32,943 nucleotides of DNA from Fidelibacterota bacterium. GTDB lineage: Bacteria > Fidelibacterota > Marinisomatia > Marinisomatales > TCS55. Where the stretch lies: NCBI GenBank assembly GCA_012964665.1, contig DTTO01000028.1, positions 3,079 through 36,021 of the forward strand, written 5' to 3'. The notes beneath the pieces were generated by a model that was not told the DNA's origin, did not search any database, and saw nothing but the letters and a program-made list of their open reading frames with translations. The translations under genes were made by a program, and so were the position numbers. Shown here one piece after another: positions 1 through 8,196 of the stretch; the first letter of the stretch is position 1; the number at the start of each line of letters is the position of its first letter.

Positions 1-933
1 AGATAAAATATAATCCGACCCAGGATTAAGTACAGCTTCGCTCGTTTCATTTGCAATACCTACAATTAGTAACCCATAGTTTTCGCGTATTTTGGATTCC
101 GCAATGGATTTTCCATTTAATTCATGTAAATGTTCTACAGCAAATTCTTCTAAAGAAAAATCAATTACCATATCACCTGGAGTTTCAATGGATACCGTAT
201 CTTCCACATATGGACTAATTAATAACTCAGCCATTCGGTGACCACCCGTAATGTATGGATTCACTACTTTATTTGCGCCGGCGCGTTTCAGTTTTATACC
301 CGTTTCATTTTTTGCGCATCGACTGATAACATATGCATCCTGATTCAAATTCCTTGCGGACATAGTTACAAAAAGATTATCCTGATCATTATCCAATACC
401 ACAACAATACCTTTGCATCCTTTAATGCCAGCATCAATTAAAATGTCATCTAAGGTTGCATCTCCATGGATATGGATATAACCACTTTCCTGGATTATAT
501 TGATCTTTGTTTCATTCATTTCTATAATCACAAATGGAACCTGTTTTTTATGGAATTCTGCTGCGATTACGGCACCCATGCGTCCAAATCCGCATACAAT
601 ATAGTGTTCATTTAATTTTGATATTTTTTTTCGCATTGTACGACTCCGATAAGTATTGAATTGTATTAATTCAGCGCCAAGTTCATAAACAATAACTGCG
701 AATCCACTGACGCCAAATATAATCACTAAAATTGCCCATAATTTTCCCATTTCACTTAGGGTATGGACTTCGCCAAATCCAACAGTAGACAGGGTGATAA
801 TTGTCATATAAATACTATCAATGACGGTCCACCCTTCTCCGCCAATTACATAAAATCCCGCTGAACCGATTGTAACTAAAGCACCGAAATAAAGTAGATA
901 CTTTAACCGTCGGCCCTGGAACAAGTTATTCAT
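1..933 (-). CDS. Potassium channel-like protein with RCK (TrkA-N/TrkA-C) domain, C-terminus cut by window edge
   Basis: I translated this open frame from an ATG at 933 down to base 1 without a stop (311 codons). Two hydrophobic segments (about residues 11-31 and 64-84) flank a pore loop that carries a TVGFGE selectivity-filter motif at residues 50-55. A Rossmann NAD-binding motif GFGRMG follows at about 115-120, and a TrkA-C-like region lies near the end. This is the classic layout of a two-helix K+ channel with a cytoplasmic RCK domain that gates in response to ligand. The usual length is about 330-340 residues, so only a short tail is missing. The gene overlaps the end of cutA by 8 bp and is probably cotranscribed with it. 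The filter has Phe where most K+ channels have Tyr, which is a known variant. Family confidence is high. The gating ligand is unknown. Confidence 0.85.
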   Translation of the reverse strand, partial: MNNLFQGRRLKYLLYFGALVTIGSAGFYVIGGEGWTVIDSIYMTIITLSTVGFGEVHTLSEMGKLWAILVIIFGVSGFAVIVYELGAELIQFNTYRSRTMRKKISKLNEHYIVCGFGRMGAVIAAEFHKKQVPFVIIEMNETKINIIQESGYIHIHGDATLDDILIDAGIKGCKGIVVVLDNDQDNLFVTMSARNLNQDAYVISRCAKNETGIKLKRAGANKVVNPYITGGHRMAELLISPYVEDTVSIETPGDMVIDFSLEEFAVEHLHELNGKSIAESKIRENYGLLIVGIANETSEAVLNPGSDYILS

Positions 934-1255
934 CCATTTCCTTACCCAAATTTTGTTTCATCCATTCTAAATATTCAACACTACCGTCATCAATAGTTAC
1001 CATGATCAATTCTGGCAAATCATAAGGGTGATAATTATCGAATATTTTTTGAATATTTTCTTTCTTTGATGCATCAGATTTTATCATCAGCAAGAATTCA
1101 CTATCTTGGTGTAATTGATCTTTCCAATAATATATTGATTCTATATTTGAAATAATATTTACACAGGCAGCAAGACGATTTTTCACTAGGTGATTTCCAA
1201 TGGATTGGGCTTTTTTTTTGTTTTCGACCGTGGTAAAAAATATAACTGGATTCAT
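926..1255 (-). CDS. cutA: CutA divalent-ion tolerance protein
   Basis: The protein has 109 residues, the normal CutA length. It shows the family's features: an N-terminal strand with FFTTVEN at 7-13, the LAACVNI motif at 28-34, YYWKDQL at 42-48, and a C-terminal YHPYDLPELI segment at about 75-84. CutA forms very stable trimers that resemble PII proteins. It was linked genetically to copper tolerance in E. coli, but its molecular role is still unsettled. The ATG start is followed by a good family N-terminus. The stop overlaps the start of the channel gene, so the two are translationally coupled. An AT-rich spacer shared with a divergent tRNA gene lies upstream and holds a plausible promoter. 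Confidence 0.93.
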   Translation of the reverse strand: MNPVIFFTTVENKKKAQSIGNHLVKNRLAACVNIISNIESIYYWKDQLHQDSEFLLMIKSDASKKENIQKIFDNYHPYDLPELIMVTIDDGSVEYLEWMKQNLGKEMDE

Positions 1256-1305
1256 ATATTAAATTTACGTTGGTGAATGAACCTCAGCAAAAGAATCCAA
1301 TAGAG

Positions 1306-1335
1306 TTATGATTGGAATTATAAAAAAGTTATAAT
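1306..1335 (+). promoter_or_regulatory. Candidate promoter for tRNA-Arg
   Basis: A perfect TATAAT box lies at 1330-1335, ending 14 bp before the tRNA 5' end, a usual distance for a stable-RNA gene. A weak -35 candidate (TTATGA, 1306-1311) lies 18 bp upstream. The -10 match is good and the -35 match is poor. Confidence 0.4.
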
Positions 1336-1347
1336 TTCAAGCGTCAA
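1317..1347 (-). promoter_or_regulatory. Candidate sigma70-type promoter for cutA-channel operon
   Basis: On the minus strand a TTGACG box (1347-1342) and a perfect TATAAT box (1322-1317) are separated by 19 bp, longer than the ideal 17. The inferred transcript would start near 1310, about 55 bp upstream of cutA. The boxes interleave with the promoter proposed for the divergent tRNA. This is a sequence match only, in AT-rich DNA. Confidence 0.35.
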
Positions 1348-1423
<76 letters not shown>

Positions 1424-1429
1424 CAGATT

Positions 1430-2764
1430 TTAGGGCAACATTTTTTCTACCAATGCTTTATCAATAAATGTGCCCGCGGGATCTGCTTTTAACACTTCGT
1501 CAATTAATTTATATTGCTGGTTTCCTTTTTCATACACTTCAGAATATGGCATTTGATGAAATGAAACCATGGAATATCTCGGTATAAATCGATCTGGAAA
1601 CATTCTTTCCAGTTTTAGTTCTATATTTCTTCTTTTTTTGTAGTCTGGATTATTGACATGGTCACGCATTTCCAAGTAATTCTCAATAGCCATGTCTGCT
1701 ATAGCATGACCATTTTCTACTTGGGTGGTTGAAAAATCATTAAAAATAGCGGTCCAATCATCTGCATGTTGGCCAATTAACTGATTTAATACAGAACAGT
1801 CCTGGAAAGATGCGTTCATACCCTGCCCGAAAAAAGGAACCACTGCATGCGCTGCATCACCAATCAGCAATGCCTTGTTTTCAAAATGCCATGGTTCACA
1901 ATAAACCGACGCAAGGTCACCTGTTGGGTTGCTTTGAAAGTCTTCCGCGAGAGTTGGCATCAGTTTTACTGCATCTGGAAATTGCGATTGGAACAGATTT
2001 AAAATATCTTTTTCTGTTATAACAGTTTCAAAACTGTTTTCCCCAGTCATTGGAAAAAATAAAGTACATGTAAATGAAAAGTCGGTATTAGGTAATGCAA
2101 TAAGCATATATTTTCCTCTGGGCCAAATGTGCAGCGCATTGGGTTCGATCTGAAATTTTTCATGTTTCGATGGTGGTATTGTCAATTCCTTGTAGCCATG
2201 CCCCAAAGGTTTTATTACATAATCTGCATTTGTTTTTTTTACAATCGCTTTCCGCAAGATTGAAGCTGAACCATCACAGCCAATTACCTTGCTAAATGAT
2301 AATTTTATTTCTTCAGACGAATCAGATAATTGAAATATTAATTCATTTTGATCTAAATCGGCTGATAAAAGTTGGTGATTAAATCGAATGGACACATTAC
2401 CTGTTTTTTCTGCCAAAGTCATCAAATCCATATTCAATTTCCCTCGAGAAACAGAAAAAATAGTTTCATCGTCTTTTTGACCATAGGGCTGCAGATGAGT
2501 CTTTCCATCCAAATCATGAATCATACGTCCCTTCATGGGAATAGTCTGGGGTTTAATTTTCTTGTACAATCCGACTTCTTCTAAAGCATGTATACCTCGT
2601 ATTGATAACGCCAGATTAATTGATCTTCCTGCCGAAATGGATTCTTTTCTCATATCAGGACGTTGTTCATAAATTTCAACAAAGTAGCCTTTTTTTGCAA
2701 GATAGGTTGCCATAAGTGGCCCAGCCAAACCAGCACCAATCAGAGTAAATTTTTCTTTATTCAC
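1430..2764 (-). CDS. kmo: Kynurenine 3-monooxygenase (FAD-dependent)
   Basis: This enzyme hydroxylates L-kynurenine to 3-hydroxykynurenine with NADPH and O2. Visible features are the FAD-binding GAGLAG at residues 10-15, the RSINLALSIRG segment at about 47-57, and the second FAD motif GDAAHAVVPFFGQGMNA at about 302-318. It closely resembles animal KMO, but at 444 residues it ends before the C-terminal membrane-anchor region of the mammalian enzyme (about 486 residues), so it is probably soluble or only peripherally membrane-bound. The start codon is GTG and overlaps the end of kynU by 8 bp, so translation is coupled. It is the last gene of the kynurenine operon. Its stop lies next to the convergent tRNA-Arg, and I see no GC-rich hairpin terminator there. 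Confidence 0.95.
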   Translation of the reverse strand: MNKEKFTLIGAGLAGPLMATYLAKKGYFVEIYEQRPDMRKESISAGRSINLALSIRGIHALEEVGLYKKIKPQTIPMKGRMIHDLDGKTHLQPYGQKDDETIFSVSRGKLNMDLMTLAEKTGNVSIRFNHQLLSADLDQNELIFQLSDSSEEIKLSFSKVIGCDGSASILRKAIVKKTNADYVIKPLGHGYKELTIPPSKHEKFQIEPNALHIWPRGKYMLIALPNTDFSFTCTLFFPMTGENSFETVITEKDILNLFQSQFPDAVKLMPTLAEDFQSNPTGDLASVYCEPWHFENKALLIGDAAHAVVPFFGQGMNASFQDCSVLNQLIGQHADDWTAIFNDFSTTQVENGHAIADMAIENYLEMRDHVNNPDYKKRRNIELKLERMFPDRFIPRYSMVSFHQMPYSEVYEKGNQQYKLIDEVLKADPAGTFIDKALVEKMLP

Positions 2765-4007
2765 TAAGACTTTTTTGTAACAGTTTTACAAAGTCATATA
2801 CTTCAATATAGCGGTTAAATAATGGATGGGGTGCAATGCGTATAACATCTGGTTTTCTCCAGTCGCATATCACACCTTCTTTTGAAATGTTTTCAAAAGT
2901 TTTTTCTCCACCAGGTGCTACGAGTGATAATTGACAACCTCGCTCCAAAGGGTTTTCAGGTGTAATGATCGATACTTCCGGTAGATTTGCAGTTATGAGA
3001 AATTCTAATAATCCGGTTAGTTTTTCACTTTTAAGCCGTATAGCATCCATACCTGCTTCATCAAATATTTCCATAGCAGCCAGTAACGGCACCATTCCCA
3101 TTATAGGTGCATTGCTGATCTGCCATCCTTCTGCTGTTTGAATTGGATCAAAATCGGACTCCATTTCAAAACGAGTATTTTTATTATGCCCCCACCAACC
3201 AGCAAATCTCGGCCCAGACCAATCATGGTGTGTTTTATGAATAAATATACCAGAAGGTGCACCAGCCCCAGCGCATAGATATTTATATGAGCACCAGGCA
3301 GCAAAATCTACATTCCAATCATGAAGGCTCATTTTTAGGTTTCCAGCCGCATGGGCCAGATCAAAACCAACGTAAGCACCTACTTGATGTCCAGAATCTG
3401 TAATAGATTTCATATCAAAAGCTTGCCCTGTATAATAGTTAACACCACCTAAAATAATGGTAGAAATTTCTTCATTAAATTCACTTACTGTATCCAAAAC
3501 ATCTTGTGTCCGAAGTGTTTTTTCACTTTTCCTTGGACTGAGTTCAATTAAGGATGTTGTTGGGTCAAAACCGTGAAATTTGATTTGGGATTGAATTGCA
3601 TATTGATCTGATGGGAACGTCCCTTTTTCAATAATAACTTTATTTCTTTTTTGATTGGGTTGATAAAATGACACTAATAAAAGGTGAATGTTTACTGTTA
3701 GGGCATTCATGACGACCACCTCTGATGGTTTCGCTCCAACAAGTCTTGCAGTGTTGTCCATCAGTCTTTCATGAAAATGCTCCCAGCGTCCATGCTGCCC
3801 AATCACACCATCCCTCTCCCAAACATATAGCTCTTTTTCAACATATTTTCGCACTGATTTAGGCTGTAGACCAAGCGAATTACCGCAAAAATATATTACA
3901 TTTTTATTATTCCCATTTTTCGGATAATAAAATTTTTCCCGGTATGATTTAAGCGAATCATTTTTATCCATCATTCTGGCAAAAGATCTGGAATTTTCAA
4001 AATTCAT
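2757..4007 (-). CDS. kynU: Kynureninase (PLP-dependent)
   Basis: This enzyme cleaves 3-hydroxykynurenine (and kynurenine) to 3-hydroxyanthranilate (or anthranilate) plus alanine. The 416-residue protein shows YFCGNSLGLQPK at 39-50, MNALTVNIHLL at 100-110, FPSDQYAI at 131-138, DLAHAAGN at 216-223 and the PLP-lysine motif CSYKYLCAGAGAP, with Lys242 the expected Schiff-base residue. The GWWGH and ISNAPIM motifs follow. These motifs resemble the animal enzyme strongly. The ATG start overlaps the ACMSD stop in an ATGA arrangement. With 3-hydroxyanthranilate dioxygenase and KMO alongside, 3-hydroxykynurenine is the likely physiological substrate. Confidence 0.96.
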   Translation of the reverse strand: MNFENSRSFARMMDKNDSLKSYREKFYYPKNGNNKNVIYFCGNSLGLQPKSVRKYVEKELYVWERDGVIGQHGRWEHFHERLMDNTARLVGAKPSEVVVMNALTVNIHLLLVSFYQPNQKRNKVIIEKGTFPSDQYAIQSQIKFHGFDPTTSLIELSPRKSEKTLRTQDVLDTVSEFNEEISTIILGGVNYYTGQAFDMKSITDSGHQVGAYVGFDLAHAAGNLKMSLHDWNVDFAAWCSYKYLCAGAGAPSGIFIHKTHHDWSGPRFAGWWGHNKNTRFEMESDFDPIQTAEGWQISNAPIMGMVPLLAAMEIFDEAGMDAIRLKSEKLTGLLEFLITANLPEVSIITPENPLERGCQLSLVAPGGEKTFENISKEGVICDWRKPDVIRIAPHPLFNRYIEVYDFVKLLQKSLSE

Positions 4008-5011
4008 TTAAAGTGATTACGGGATAAACCCAGCCAATCCAAAGCATTTTGAAAAAATAGTTTTCCTGATTTTTGGTGATTATAATTCATGGTTTTGATC
4101 AATGCTCCTGGCTGCAGTTCGCCAAGTGGAAAAGGATAATCGCTTCCTAGAGCAACTTTATCTACTCCTATTTTTTTTATAAGAAAATCTAAAGAATCCG
4201 CATCGTGAACTAATGAATCTACCCAGAACTGTCCCAGGTAGCTTTCTGGATCAACTTGGTTATCAATTGCACAAAGGTCAGGGCGCATATCATAACCCTG
4301 CTGTATTCTTCCAATTGTTGATGGGAAAGAACCGCCTCCATGGGCAAAGGCTATACGAAGATTGGGTAAGCGTTCAAATACACCACCAAATATCATGGAG
4401 CAAATTGCCCGGCTAGTCTCCGCGGGCATACCAACCAGCCATGGCAGCCAGTATTTCTCCATCTTTTCTTTTCCCATAATATCCCAAGGATGAATGAAAA
4501 TAGAAGCGTTAAGATCCGATGCAGCTTCAAAAACCGAGAAAAGCGACTCATCATTCAAATTTTTTCCATTAATATTGGACCCGATTTGAATACCGGCTAA
4601 TCCTAGTTCTTTTATGCAGCGTTGCATCTCAATTATTGCTTTTTCGGGATCCTGAAGTGGAATTGTCCCCAGTCCTATAAATCTTCTGGGAAACTCATCT
4701 ACAACACTAGCAATATGATCATTCAACATTTTAGAAACATCCAGTGCATCTTTTGATTCTGCCCAATAACTAAACATAACCGGTACGGTGGAAAGTACCT
4801 GCACATCCACGCCATGATTATCACATTCATTAATACGTACACCAGGATTCCAGCAATTTGACTTCACTTCTCGAAAAAAATGTTCATCCTTCATCATGCG
4901 AGCACAACCGGTCTTGTGATGGTCTAGGTATATCCAACCGCCGTAACCATATTTTTCCTTCAAATTCGGCCATTCTTTTGGCAGAATATGAGTATGTATA
5001 TCTATTTTCAA
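4004..5011 (-). CDS. nbaD: 2-amino-3-carboxymuconate-6-semialdehyde decarboxylase (ACMSD)
   Basis: This zinc amidohydrolase-superfamily decarboxylase turns ACMS into 2-aminomuconate semialdehyde and prevents its spontaneous cyclisation to quinolinate. The 335 residues match the animal and Pseudomonas enzymes in length. Metal ligands are visible as H6 and H8 (IDIHTHILPKEW), H174 (FIHPWD) and D291 (GSDYPFPLGE). H224 (FAHGGG) is the conserved active-site histidine. The start must be TTG at 5011, because the next methionine (about residue 39) would remove H6 and H8, and an in-frame stop lies 6 bases upstream of the TTG. That stop is the TAA of the preceding dioxygenase gene, so the two genes share a reading frame. 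No ribosome-binding site is visible, which suggests reinitiation. Confidence 0.96.
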   Translation of the reverse strand: MKIDIHTHILPKEWPNLKEKYGYGGWIYLDHHKTGCARMMKDEHFFREVKSNCWNPGVRINECDNHGVDVQVLSTVPVMFSYWAESKDALDVSKMLNDHIASVVDEFPRRFIGLGTIPLQDPEKAIIEMQRCIKELGLAGIQIGSNINGKNLNDESLFSVFEAASDLNASIFIHPWDIMGKEKMEKYWLPWLVGMPAETSRAICSMIFGGVFERLPNLRIAFAHGGGSFPSTIGRIQQGYDMRPDLCAIDNQVDPESYLGQFWVDSLVHDADSLDFLIKKIGVDKVALGSDYPFPLGELQPGALIKTMNYNHQKSGKLFFQNALDWLGLSRNHFK

Positions 5012-5017
5012 TTTGGA

Positions 5018-5536
5018 TTACTGATTAGGAGGCTGTTGCACTGCGCCACATTTATTGCATGTTCTATATTCCATTGTAGCCCAATACTTTTCAAATAAAG
5101 GTGGCAGTTGGCCAACGATATCTTCCAGGTCCAATGTAACTTCATGTAGTAGAGAATCACATTCATCGCAGTACCACTGGAAGGTATCTAGGGCACCTTC
5201 TTCCCTTTTATATTCTACCACAAGTCCGACTGTATTTTCAAATCGCTGTGGTGAATGGGGAACGTTTTTTGGTAATAAAAATATTTCCCCTTCCATGATT
5301 GGTACATCTACCCTTTTCCCATTTTCCATGATCTGAAGCAGCATATCGCCTTCCAATTGATAAAAAAATTCTTCTACTGGATCCACATGATAGTCCTTGC
5401 GGGAATTGGGTCCACCAACAATCATAATCATAAAATCTGTATCCTGGTAAACCACGCTATTACCAACGGGTGGTTTAAGTAAATGACGATTTTCATCAAT
5501 CCATTTTTTAAAATTTAGAGGAGGTGTTACATGCAT
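5018..5536 (-). CDS. nbaC: 3-hydroxyanthranilate 3,4-dioxygenase
   Basis: This Fe(II) cupin opens the ring of 3-hydroxyanthranilate with O2 to give ACMS. The 172-residue sequence has the metal ligands H50, E56 and H94 (KDYHVDPVEEFF and NVPHSPQR). Two CxxC pairs follow in the tail (C123/C126 and C160/C163), the rubredoxin-like second iron site typical of bacterial and fungal forms and absent from the animal enzyme. The ATG start has a good AGGAG ribosome-binding site overlapping the end of the RidA gene. The TAA stop is in the same frame as the following ACMSD gene. Confidence 0.96.
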   Translation of the reverse strand: MHVTPPLNFKKWIDENRHLLKPPVGNSVVYQDTDFMIMIVGGPNSRKDYHVDPVEEFFYQLEGDMLLQIMENGKRVDVPIMEGEIFLLPKNVPHSPQRFENTVGLVVEYKREEGALDTFQWYCDECDSLLHEVTLDLEDIVGQLPPLFEKYWATMEYRTCNKCGAVQQPPNQ

Positions 5537-5545
5537 GGCTTTCTC

Positions 5546-5956
5546 CTATTCAATAATTGCAATACATTTCAATTCAATTGCGATGGGCGTTGGCAATGAT
5601 GACACCTCAACCGTGGTTCGACAAGGTTGATTGTCTTTGAAATATTCTGCGTAAATACGATTATATGTCTCAAAATCCTTGTACATGTCCGTTAAAAACA
5701 CAGTGACATCCACGAGATTATTCCAATTACTACCTGCTTCTTCAAGTATAATGCGAACATTTTTAAAAACGGAATGGCATTGGGCCTCAATGTCATGAGA
5801 AATAATGTTCCCAGCTTTATCTATTACGACGCCTGGGATTTTTTTAGAATTTGACTTTCTCGGTCCTACTCCAGAGAGGAAAAGTAAATTTCCTACTTTT
5901 CGTGCATGAGGGTAAGCTCCTACAGGTTTTGGTGCTTTTTCCGATTCAATTTTCAT
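5546..5956 (-). CDS. nbaF: RidA-family 2-aminomuconate deaminase
   Basis: This is a YjgF/RidA-family protein of 136 residues. The family arginine is visible in CRTTVEVSSLP (R113). Compared with plain RidA it carries an extra loop of about 20 residues near 31-50, as I recall for 2-aminomuconate deaminases of the AmnD/NbaF type. That enzyme hydrolyses 2-aminomuconate to 4-oxalocrotonate and ammonia. Its position between the aldehyde dehydrogenase and 3-hydroxyanthranilate dioxygenase genes supports this role. A general enamine/imine hydrolase protecting the pathway from reactive intermediates is the alternative. Confidence 0.85.
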   Translation of the reverse strand: MKIESEKAPKPVGAYPHARKVGNLLFLSGVGPRKSNSKKIPGVVIDKAGNIISHDIEAQCHSVFKNVRIILEEAGSNWNNLVDVTVFLTDMYKDFETYNRIYAEYFKDNQPCRTTVEVSSLPTPIAIELKCIAIIE

Positions 5957-5962
5957 ATAATT

Positions 5963-7408
5963 TTATGCATTGCTGGTACATATATTTTTTGGTTCAGTAA
6001 AAAATCTCAATGCTTCCGATCCACCTTCTCGACCAACTCCAGATTGCTTCATGCCACCAAATGGGGTTCGTAAATCCCTTATCAGCCAACAATTCACCCA
6101 AATCACGCCTGCTTCAACTTGATTTGATACTCGAGCTGCTCTTTCTTTATTCTCAGTCCAGATTGTTGCTGATAGGCCATAATCCGATTCGTTTGCCATT
6201 TGAATGGCATCCGTTTCACCTTGAAAAGGAATTAAACTCACAACCGGTCCAAATATTTCTTCTTGATTGGTTTTGCAATTATTGTCCAATCCTTCAATAA
6301 TTGTTGGTTCAATGAACCAACCTTTTTTACACCTACCATTCAAATTTACCGCTTTACCTCCACAAAGAATATTTCCACCTTCTTTTTTGGCCAATTCAAT
6401 ATAGCTTAATATTTTTTCAAAATGTTTCTTAAACGAAATAGCACCTAGATTTGATTTTCTATCTTCCGGATCTCCCACAATCAAATCAGAGGCCTTTTGA
6501 ACGAAATCGCTCTTGAATTGATCAAAAATTTTTGATTGAATTAGAATACGCGAACTGGATAGACAAATTTGTCCCTGGTTAGAAAATGACGAACGAACAA
6601 CAGTCTCCAGCATTTTGTTATAATCACAGTCGGAAAAAATAATAGCGGGATTTTTTCCACCCATTTCCAAGGATAATTTTTTAAATGATGACGCTGTTCT
6701 TTGAGCAATTGTTTTTCCTGTGGCGGTTCCCCCAGTGAAAGAGATAGCCTTTACTCCATTATGATTAATCAGCACGTCACCAACAGAAGCACCCTGTCCA
6801 TGAATAATATTTAAAACACCATCAGGTAGATTGGCATCTTGGCATATCTCTCCAAGTTTGTATGCTGTATATGGGGTGATTTCCGAAGGTTTTGCCAGCA
6901 CAGTGTTGCCAGCAATCATTGCTGGTGCTATTTTCCATGTGAATAGATACAAGGGAAGATTCCAAGGTGAAATGCAACCCACAACTCCCAATGGTGCATG
7001 AAGAACCTTGTTTTCTGATTGAGTGCTATTTAGTTCTGAATCAAATTTAAAAGTGGGACCGTATTCAGCAAAAAATCTAAAATTGGCTATTGCTCTAGGT
7101 ATATCAACCGTCTCCGCTAATGAAACCGGCTTCCCAGTATCTTTCGATTCATAATGAGCAAAATCACTTTGTCGAGATTCCAATAAATCAGCGATATTAT
7201 TTAAGTATTGCGATCGTGCTTTGATTGGTAATTCAGACCAATCAGGAAATGCATCTTTTGCAGCCTGGAATGCGGTCGTGATATCATCTGCGTTAGAATT
7301 GGGTACTTTGGAATACACTTCTCCAGTAGCTGGTTCAAATACATCGAGATATTGTTTAGATTTTGGCTGACAGAAGTTGCCATTGATAAAATTGGCCAAT
7401 TTCTCCAT
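5963..7408 (-). CDS. nbaE: 2-aminomuconate-6-semialdehyde dehydrogenase (ALDH8-like)
   Basis: This NAD-dependent aldehyde dehydrogenase has 481 residues. Visible catalytic residues are N150 (ISPWNLPLY), E248 (LSLEMGGKNP) and nucleophile C282 (NQGQICLSSSR). The C-terminal segment WVNCWLIRDLRTPFGGMKQS is very like human ALDH8A1, which was reassigned to 2-aminomuconate semialdehyde oxidation in the kynurenine pathway. Location in this operon makes that substrate much the likeliest. The ATG overlaps the TAA of the upstream SDR gene (TAATG), so translation is coupled. Confidence 0.93.
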   Translation of the reverse strand: MEKLANFINGNFCQPKSKQYLDVFEPATGEVYSKVPNSNADDITTAFQAAKDAFPDWSELPIKARSQYLNNIADLLESRQSDFAHYESKDTGKPVSLAETVDIPRAIANFRFFAEYGPTFKFDSELNSTQSENKVLHAPLGVVGCISPWNLPLYLFTWKIAPAMIAGNTVLAKPSEITPYTAYKLGEICQDANLPDGVLNIIHGQGASVGDVLINHNGVKAISFTGGTATGKTIAQRTASSFKKLSLEMGGKNPAIIFSDCDYNKMLETVVRSSFSNQGQICLSSSRILIQSKIFDQFKSDFVQKASDLIVGDPEDRKSNLGAISFKKHFEKILSYIELAKKEGGNILCGGKAVNLNGRCKKGWFIEPTIIEGLDNNCKTNQEEIFGPVVSLIPFQGETDAIQMANESDYGLSATIWTENKERAARVSNQVEAGVIWVNCWLIRDLRTPFGGMKQSGVGREGGSEALRFFTEPKNICTSNA

Positions 7409-8196
7409 TAGGCTCCGAACCGTCCTCCATCAATGGATAGATTATGTCCACTAATATAACCAGCTGATTCTGATGCCAGAAAAGCAACTGCACTGGAAAT
7501 TTCTTCAGGTTTTCCCAGTCGCTTTAAGGATGTATTCTCAGCCCATGTTTTACGGATATCTTCTACCGTTTTCCCCATGGATTCAGCTTTACTTTCGGCT
7601 AATTCCTGAAGTCTTGCAGTTGCTGTGTATCCAGGTAAAATATTATTGACGGTAATACCAAATTCACCTAACTCAAGTGCAAGAGTTTTGGCCCATTGTG
7701 CTACTGCTCCCCTAATTGTATTGGAAACACCTAAGCCAGGGATTACCTGCCTAACGGATGTGGAGATTATATTAATGATTCGCCCTGAACCCATTTTTTT
7801 CATTCCTGACACAGTCGCCTGTGCCATAATTTGATTACAAATAAGCAAACGCTCAAATGCAATACGAAATTCATCCTCTTTAGCTTCAATCAGCGGACCG
7901 CCATGGGGACCACCAGAATTATTCACCAGTATGCGGTATGTATAACCGCTTTCTTTTAAATGTGCCTGAATCATCTGTTTTAATTCATCCGGTTTATTGA
8001 AATCTGCGCAAACAGTAGCATGATTTTGCCCATATTCTGTGGATAATTCAGTTAAAGTAGCGTTTAACTTTTCTTTATTGCGTGCCACCAGGGTAATTAT
8101 TGCACCTCTTTCTGCCATTAATAGCGCGGATGCCTTTCCAATTCCATCTGTACTGCCACAAACGATGGCTCTGTTCCCTTGAAGACCTAAGTCCAT
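7408..8196 (-). CDS. Atypical short-chain dehydrogenase/reductase in the kynurenine operon
   Basis: This is a 262-residue SDR-fold protein. The nucleotide-binding GSTDGIG motif is at 14-20, VNNSGGPHGGP at 91-101, NIISTS around 142-147, and the C-terminal SGHNLSIDGG at 249-258. The classical catalytic YxxxK is absent. Where Tyr and Lys are expected, the sequence reads GLGVSNTIRGAV (154-165), with no Tyr and with Arg at about the Lys position. It may use other residues or bind without standard reduction. Its TAATG overlaps on both sides (with tryptophan dioxygenase and the ALDH) tie it to the pathway. The specific reaction is unknown. A reductase acting on 2-aminomuconate or its deaminated product is a hypothesis. 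Confidence 0.85.
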   Translation of the reverse strand: MDLGLQGNRAIVCGSTDGIGKASALLMAERGAIITLVARNKEKLNATLTELSTEYGQNHATVCADFNKPDELKQMIQAHLKESGYTYRILVNNSGGPHGGPLIEAKEDEFRIAFERLLICNQIMAQATVSGMKKMGSGRIINIISTSVRQVIPGLGVSNTIRGAVAQWAKTLALELGEFGITVNNILPGYTATARLQELAESKAESMGKTVEDIRKTWAENTSLKRLGKPEEISSAVAFLASESAGYISGHNLSIDGGRFGA

